Shown: positions 60,590-64,000 of the stretch, piece after piece
Layout: each line of letters begins with the position of its first letter
How positions within the stretch are numbered: the stretch's first letter is position 1
Made by a program: the position numbers and the translations under genes
Source of the DNA: Microbispora rosea
GTDB lineage: Bacteria > Actinomycetota > Actinomycetes > Streptosporangiales > Streptosporangiaceae
DNA length: 64,000 bases
NCBI RefSeq assembly: GCF_900156315.1
Contig: NZ_FTNI01000022.1
Coordinates: 91,066-155,065, forward strand
Direction of reading: 5' to 3'
The notes under the pieces: model-generated
What the model was told of the DNA's origin: nothing
Database searches by the model: none
What the model saw: only the letters and a program-made list of their open reading frames with translations

Positions 60590-60660
60590 AACGCCTCAGT
60601 ATCGCCAGTCCGGGGGGTCGGCGGATCGCCCGTACGAGCGATCCCGCGATGGCGATGAAC

Positions 60661-60672
60661 GTTTCATGAAAC
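60661..60672. promoter_or_regulatory. palindrome upstream of the LplA-type operon
   Basis: GTTTCATGAAAC is a perfect 12-bp inverted repeat in the spacer before the binding protein gene. It is AT-rich and 87 bases from the start, suited to a LacI or GntR regulator. Confidence 0.45.
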
Positions 60673-60687
60673 CTTGTCGCCACTCCG

Positions 60688-60699
60688 TTAACCGGTTAA
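60688..60699. promoter_or_regulatory. second palindrome upstream of the LplA-type operon
   Basis: TTAACCGGTTAA is a perfect 12-bp palindrome 59 bases before the start. The central CCGG and flanking TTAA/TTAA resemble LacI-family operators. No regulator gene adjoins it in the window. Confidence 0.5.
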
Positions 60700-60758
60700 T
60701 TTGTTCGGCCAGTAGACGAACTAAATGAACTCCGTCCCCGGCCGGAAGGATCGCACCC

Positions 60759-62423
60759 ATGAGCCAACCCCCCGGCGGCCTCCTGACAAGCCGCCGCGGA
60801 TTCCTCGGGCTGGTCGGCGCGGGCGCGCTCGCCGCCGCAGGCCTCACCGGCTGCGCGGCCAAGAAGGAAGTGTCCAAGGGCACCGCCGTCGCCGCCGACA
60901 AGCTCAAGGGCCTCGTGCCCACCCGCGTGCCGTTCCAGGTGCCGGGCCTGTCGCCCGACCTGCCGGCCTCCGAATTCGTCGAACCCGGCTTCCTGACCAG
61001 GCCGGGCACGACGGTCCAGGCCGTCACCGCCAAGCCGATCACCAGCGGCGCGGAGGTGAGGGCGATGACACCGCTGTGGGGCACCGTCCCTCCCGGCCTC
61101 GGCGACAACTCCTACTACGACGCCGTCAACGAGCGGCTCGGCGGGGTCGTCCGTTTCAACATCTCCGACGGCAACACCTACGTCGACAAGCTGAACACCC
61201 TGCTCGCCAGCGGCGACGTCCCCGAGATGATCCAGATCCCGGGCTGGAACATCGACTCCATCGCCCACTTCACCGAGGCGGCCAACAAGCTCTTCGCCGA
61301 CCTGTCGCCCTACCTCGCGGGCGACAAGGCCAAGGAGTTCCCGCTGCTGGCCAACTACGACACCGCCGCATGGACGTACGGCGTGTTCGGCGGCGTGCTC
61401 CAGGGGATCCCGTGGCAGAACGCGCCCTACCCGTTCGCCACGATCGTCCGCACGGACATCCTCGACGAGCTCGGCCTGTCCGTGCCCAAGAGCGCCGACG
61501 ACCTGCTCACGCTGGGCAGGGAGCTGACCGACCCGAAGAAGAAGCGCTGGGCGTTCGGCGACATGGGCCAGGAGCTCCAGCGGGCGTTCGGCGCCCCGCG
61601 CGAGTGGCGCAAGCAGCCCGACGGCACGCTGATCTACAAGTACGAGACGCCGGAGTTCCTGCAGTCGATCGAACTCATGACCAAGCTGTTCGAAGGGGGA
61701 TACGTCCACCCGGACGTCGTGGCCAACCAGTTCGCCGACCACAAGGAGCCCTTCGGCAGCGGGCAGCTCGTCATGTACAAGGACGGGCTCGGCGCGATCC
61801 ACGAAATCCTCGGCCGCTACCTGCCCAGCAACCCGAAGATCGACGTACGGGCGGCCGACCCCTATCCGGCCCACCCGGGCGGCAAGGTCATCGTCTGGCG
61901 CAACGAGCCCGCCGGCATGTTCTGCTTCATCAGGAAGGGCCTCGGCGACGCCCGCACCCGCGAGCTGCTCGGCATCGCCGACTGGTGCTCCGCGCCGTAC
62001 GGCACGCAGGAGTACGACCTGGTGAACAACGGCGTCGAGGGCAAGCACTTCACGATCAAGGACGGGCAGGTCCAGCAGACCGCGCTCGGCCGCAAGGAGG
62101 TCGCCCCGACGTACCTGTTCCTGGCCGGACGGCCCGGCGCGATCACCGAGAACCAGTATCCCGGCTACGTCGAGGCGTACCACGGCTGGGAGCAGACGGC
62201 CTCGCGATACCTGGAGAACGACCCGTTCGTCGGCGTCCGGGTCGAGAGGCCGTCCAAGATGGCCGGGCTGACCCAGCCGACCGAGGACAAGATGAACGAG
62301 ATCTTCCGCGGCAAGCGGCCGGTCTCGGAGTGGGCCCAGATCGTCAAGGACTGGCAGGAGCAGGGCGGCAACGAGGCCCGCGAGTTCTACATGAAGGTCG
62401 CCAGGGAGAACGGCCGGCTGTGA
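60759..62423 (+). CDS. LplA-type oligosaccharide-binding lipoprotein
   Basis: A 554-residue solute-binding protein, longer than usual CUT1 receptors, as in the LplA/YtcQ group. A Tat-like motif (TSRRGFLGL) and lipobox (LTGC) precede the mature chain. Binding-protein features include YVDKLNTLLASGDVPEMIQI, TYGVFGGVLQGIPWQNAPYP and RNEPAGMFCFIRKGLGDAR. ATG 60759 begins 169 bases downstream of the divergent kinase. It supplies two downstream permeases. Substrate: probably a larger glycan oligomer such as a uronic-acid or rhamnogalacturonan piece; this is inference. Confidence 0.9.
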   Translation: MSQPPGGLLTSRRGFLGLVGAGALAAAGLTGCAAKKEVSKGTAVAADKLKGLVPTRVPFQVPGLSPDLPASEFVEPGFLTRPGTTVQAVTAKPITSGAEVRAMTPLWGTVPPGLGDNSYYDAVNERLGGVVRFNISDGNTYVDKLNTLLASGDVPEMIQIPGWNIDSIAHFTEAANKLFADLSPYLAGDKAKEFPLLANYDTAAWTYGVFGGVLQGIPWQNAPYPFATIVRTDILDELGLSVPKSADDLLTLGRELTDPKKKRWAFGDMGQELQRAFGAPREWRKQPDGTLIYKYETPEFLQSIELMTKLFEGGYVHPDVVANQFADHKEPFGSGQLVMYKDGLGAIHEILGRYLPSNPKIDVRAADPYPAHPGGKVIVWRNEPAGMFCFIRKGLGDARTRELLGIADWCSAPYGTQEYDLVNNGVEGKHFTIKDGQVQQTALGRKEVAPTYLFLAGRPGAITENQYPGYVEAYHGWEQTASRYLENDPFVGVRVERPSKMAGLTQPTEDKMNEIFRGKRPVSEWAQIVKDWQEQGGNEAREFYMKVARENGRL

Positions 62424-63415
62424 GCGCCGACGCGGACACGAAGAGCGTGACGGAGGTCCGGCCCGGGGCGACCCCGGCCGGGCCGCCCGTCGGCGCGCGG
62501 CAGGACTCCTTCGCCGCGCGGCTGCGCCGCGACTGGCCGCTGCTGGTCATGGCCATGCCGATGCTGGTGCTCGTCACCGCCTTCTGGTGGGTCCCCGCGC
62601 TGGGGAACGTCATCGCCTTCCAGGACTACAACCCGTTCAGCGGCGGCATCCTCGGCAGCCCGATCATCGGTTTCACCAACTTCGCCCAGCTGTTCGGCGA
62701 CCCGCAGTTCATCCGGGCGGTGGTGAACACCCTGGGCATCACCGCGTTCCAGCTCGTCTTCTACTTCCCGGTGCCGATCGCGCTCGCGCTGCTGCTCAAC
62801 AGCGTGGTCTCCGGGCGGCTGCGGGCCTTCATCCAGGGCGTCGTCTACCTGCCTTACTTCTTCTCGTGGGTGCTGGTGGTCGCGATCTTCCAGCAGATGT
62901 TCGGCGGCGCCGGCCTCATCGCGCAGATCCTGCGCGACCACGGGCACTCGGGCATCGACTGGATGACGAACTCCGACACGTTCATCCTGCTCGTGACCGC
63001 GGAGACGGTCTGGAAGGACGCCGGCTGGGGCGCGATCGTGTTCCTCGCCGCGCTCAGCACCATCGACCAGAACCTGTACGAGGCCGCCGCGGTCGACGGG
63101 GCCCGCCGATGGCGCCGCATGTGGCACATCACGCTGCCGGGCCTGCGCCCGGTCATCGTGCTGCTGCTGATCCTGCGGCTCGGCGACGCGCTCAACGTCG
63201 GCTTCGAGCAGTTCATGCTGCAGCGCGGCGCGGTCGGCAGCAAGGTGTCGGAGGTCTTCGACACCTTCGTCTACTGGTCCGGCCTGCGCACGGGCGACTT
63301 CGGCTACGGCGCGGCGGCGGGGCTGTTCAAGGGCCTGGTCGGGCTGGCGCTCATCCTGGTGGCCAACCGGGTGGCGCACGCCCTGGGCGAGCGGGGGGTG
63401 TATTCGCGGTCATGA
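62420..63415 (+). CDS. oligosaccharide ABC transporter permease (LplB-type)
   Basis: A 331-residue permease, starting GTG 62420 in a 4-base overlap with the receptor. Six helices and the EAA loop LYEAAAVDGARRWRRMWHIT are visible. The GDALNVGFEQFMLQ segment and VFDTFVYWSGLRTGDFGYGA are typical of LplB homologues. It pairs with the next gene. Confidence 0.93.
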   Translation: MSADADTKSVTEVRPGATPAGPPVGARQDSFAARLRRDWPLLVMAMPMLVLVTAFWWVPALGNVIAFQDYNPFSGGILGSPIIGFTNFAQLFGDPQFIRAVVNTLGITAFQLVFYFPVPIALALLLNSVVSGRLRAFIQGVVYLPYFFSWVLVVAIFQQMFGGAGLIAQILRDHGHSGIDWMTNSDTFILLVTAETVWKDAGWGAIVFLAALSTIDQNLYEAAAVDGARRWRRMWHITLPGLRPVIVLLLILRLGDALNVGFEQFMLQRGAVGSKVSEVFDTFVYWSGLRTGDFGYGAAAGLFKGLVGLALILVANRVAHALGERGVYSRS

Positions 63416-64000
63416 GCACAACGAAGGTCTCCGGGCTCGCGCCCTGGGAGGAGCCGGGCTCGCTCGCGGGCCGGATCGGCAAGGGCGGTGTGCTCGCGCT
63501 CATCGTGCTCGCCGTGCTGCTGCCGCTCTACACGATCGTGCTGACCAGCCTGTCGTCGGCCGGCACGGTGAACCGGGTCGGCGGCCTGGTGCTGGTGCCG
63601 GACGGCATCACGTTCGACGCGTACCGCCAGATCTTCTCCGACAGCGTGGTCAGCCGCGCGGTGCTGGTCAGCACCGGCGTCACCGTCGTCGGCACCGCCG
63701 TCAGCCTCGGTGTGAGCGTCCTCGGAGCGTACGCGCTGTCGCGGCCGGGCACGCTGTTCCACCGGCCGATCCTGTTCTGCGTGCTGCTGATGTTCGTGTT
63801 CTTCCCCGGCCTGATCCCGACCTACCTGATGGTCGCCTCGCTCGGGCTGAAGGACACATACTGGTCGCTGATCCTGCCGTCGGCCGTGTCGGCCTTCAAC
63901 GTCGTCGTGCTGCGCGCGTTCTTCATGAACATCCCGCGCGAGCTGCTCGACAGCGCCCGCATCGACGGCGCCGGGGAGTTCCGCATCCTGTGGCGGATCG
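63412..64000 (+). CDS. oligosaccharide ABC transporter permease (LplC-type), 3' end outside window
   Basis: Starts at ATG 63412, overlapping the preceding stop by 4 bases, and is still open at 64000 (196 codons seen). The visible part has four helices beginning VLALIVLAVLLPLYTIVLTS, and the EAA loop LLDSARIDGAGEFRILWRI is cut by the edge. It is the second permease of the LplABC-type importer. Confidence 0.92.
   Translation, partial: MSTTKVSGLAPWEEPGSLAGRIGKGGVLALIVLAVLLPLYTIVLTSLSSAGTVNRVGGLVLVPDGITFDAYRQIFSDSVVSRAVLVSTGVTVVGTAVSLGVSVLGAYALSRPGTLFHRPILFCVLLMFVFFPGLIPTYLMVASLGLKDTYWSLILPSAVSAFNVVVLRAFFMNIPRELLDSARIDGAGEFRILWRI

Overview
The window reads as chromosomal DNA of a mycelial, high-GC actinomycete. 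Evidence is the very GC-rich codon use with many GTG and TTG starts, a tRNA without an encoded CCA, a chaplin-type aerial-hypha protein, SARP/BTAD, DUF1707, SpoIIE/STAS and LacI/ROK families, and CebR-type operator sequences. A Streptosporangiales-like organism (Nonomuraea/Microbispora type) fits best, but that placement is inference; nothing here names a genus.

Layout. 1-9.6 kb: cell-surface and housekeeping genes: a chaplin-like protein cut by the window edge, a membrane-anchored unknown, an M20 peptidase, tRNA-Leu(GAG) with a serine-recombinase remnant fused onto its 3' end, a TetR/amidohydrolase pair, a broken BTAD pseudogene, a secreted glycerophosphodiesterase, and a three-gene WxL/DUF916-like surface operon. 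9.9-23.9 kb: GH1 beta-glucosidase, a flippase-like membrane protein sharing a palindrome with a TetR gene, a second TetR with a membrane protein, a MerR regulator with similar 22-bp palindromes and a 75-residue orphan protein, an FMN-binding protein, a giant SARP-type regulator, an HATPase, an AraC regulator and an EF-Tu-domain-like protein.

23.9-43.3 kb: glycan catabolism. A bxl-like locus (LacI regulator, GH3 glycosidase, divergent sugar ABC importer) carries matched operators. A tightly overlapping seven-gene operon encodes a ROK regulator, an SsuABC/TauABC-type importer, two cytosolic formylglycine sulfatases and their own formylglycine-generating enzyme. A secreted GH43 protein follows, then four tandem paralogous small secreted two-cysteine proteins that I do not recognise.

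43.3-64 kb: a STAS/SpoIIE-phosphatase pair, an Rsm22-like methyltransferase, a PL8 lyase and a divergent Cip1-like protein sharing a perfect CebR-type box, and an eight-gene coupled operon (three glycosyltransferases, flippase, sugar nucleotidyltransferase, HAD phosphatase, CofD/YvcK-like protein, membrane protein) preceded by a second such box. A serine beta-lactamase-like protein, a two-component system and an LplA-type oligosaccharide importer that runs off the edge complete the window.

The most novel-looking parts are the four-paralog secreted cluster (41.6-43.3 kb), the CofD-containing glycan operon (49.4-57.1 kb), and the self-contained sulfatase operon (31.4-39.0 kb). No CRISPR array, intact transposase, origin or complete prophage was seen.
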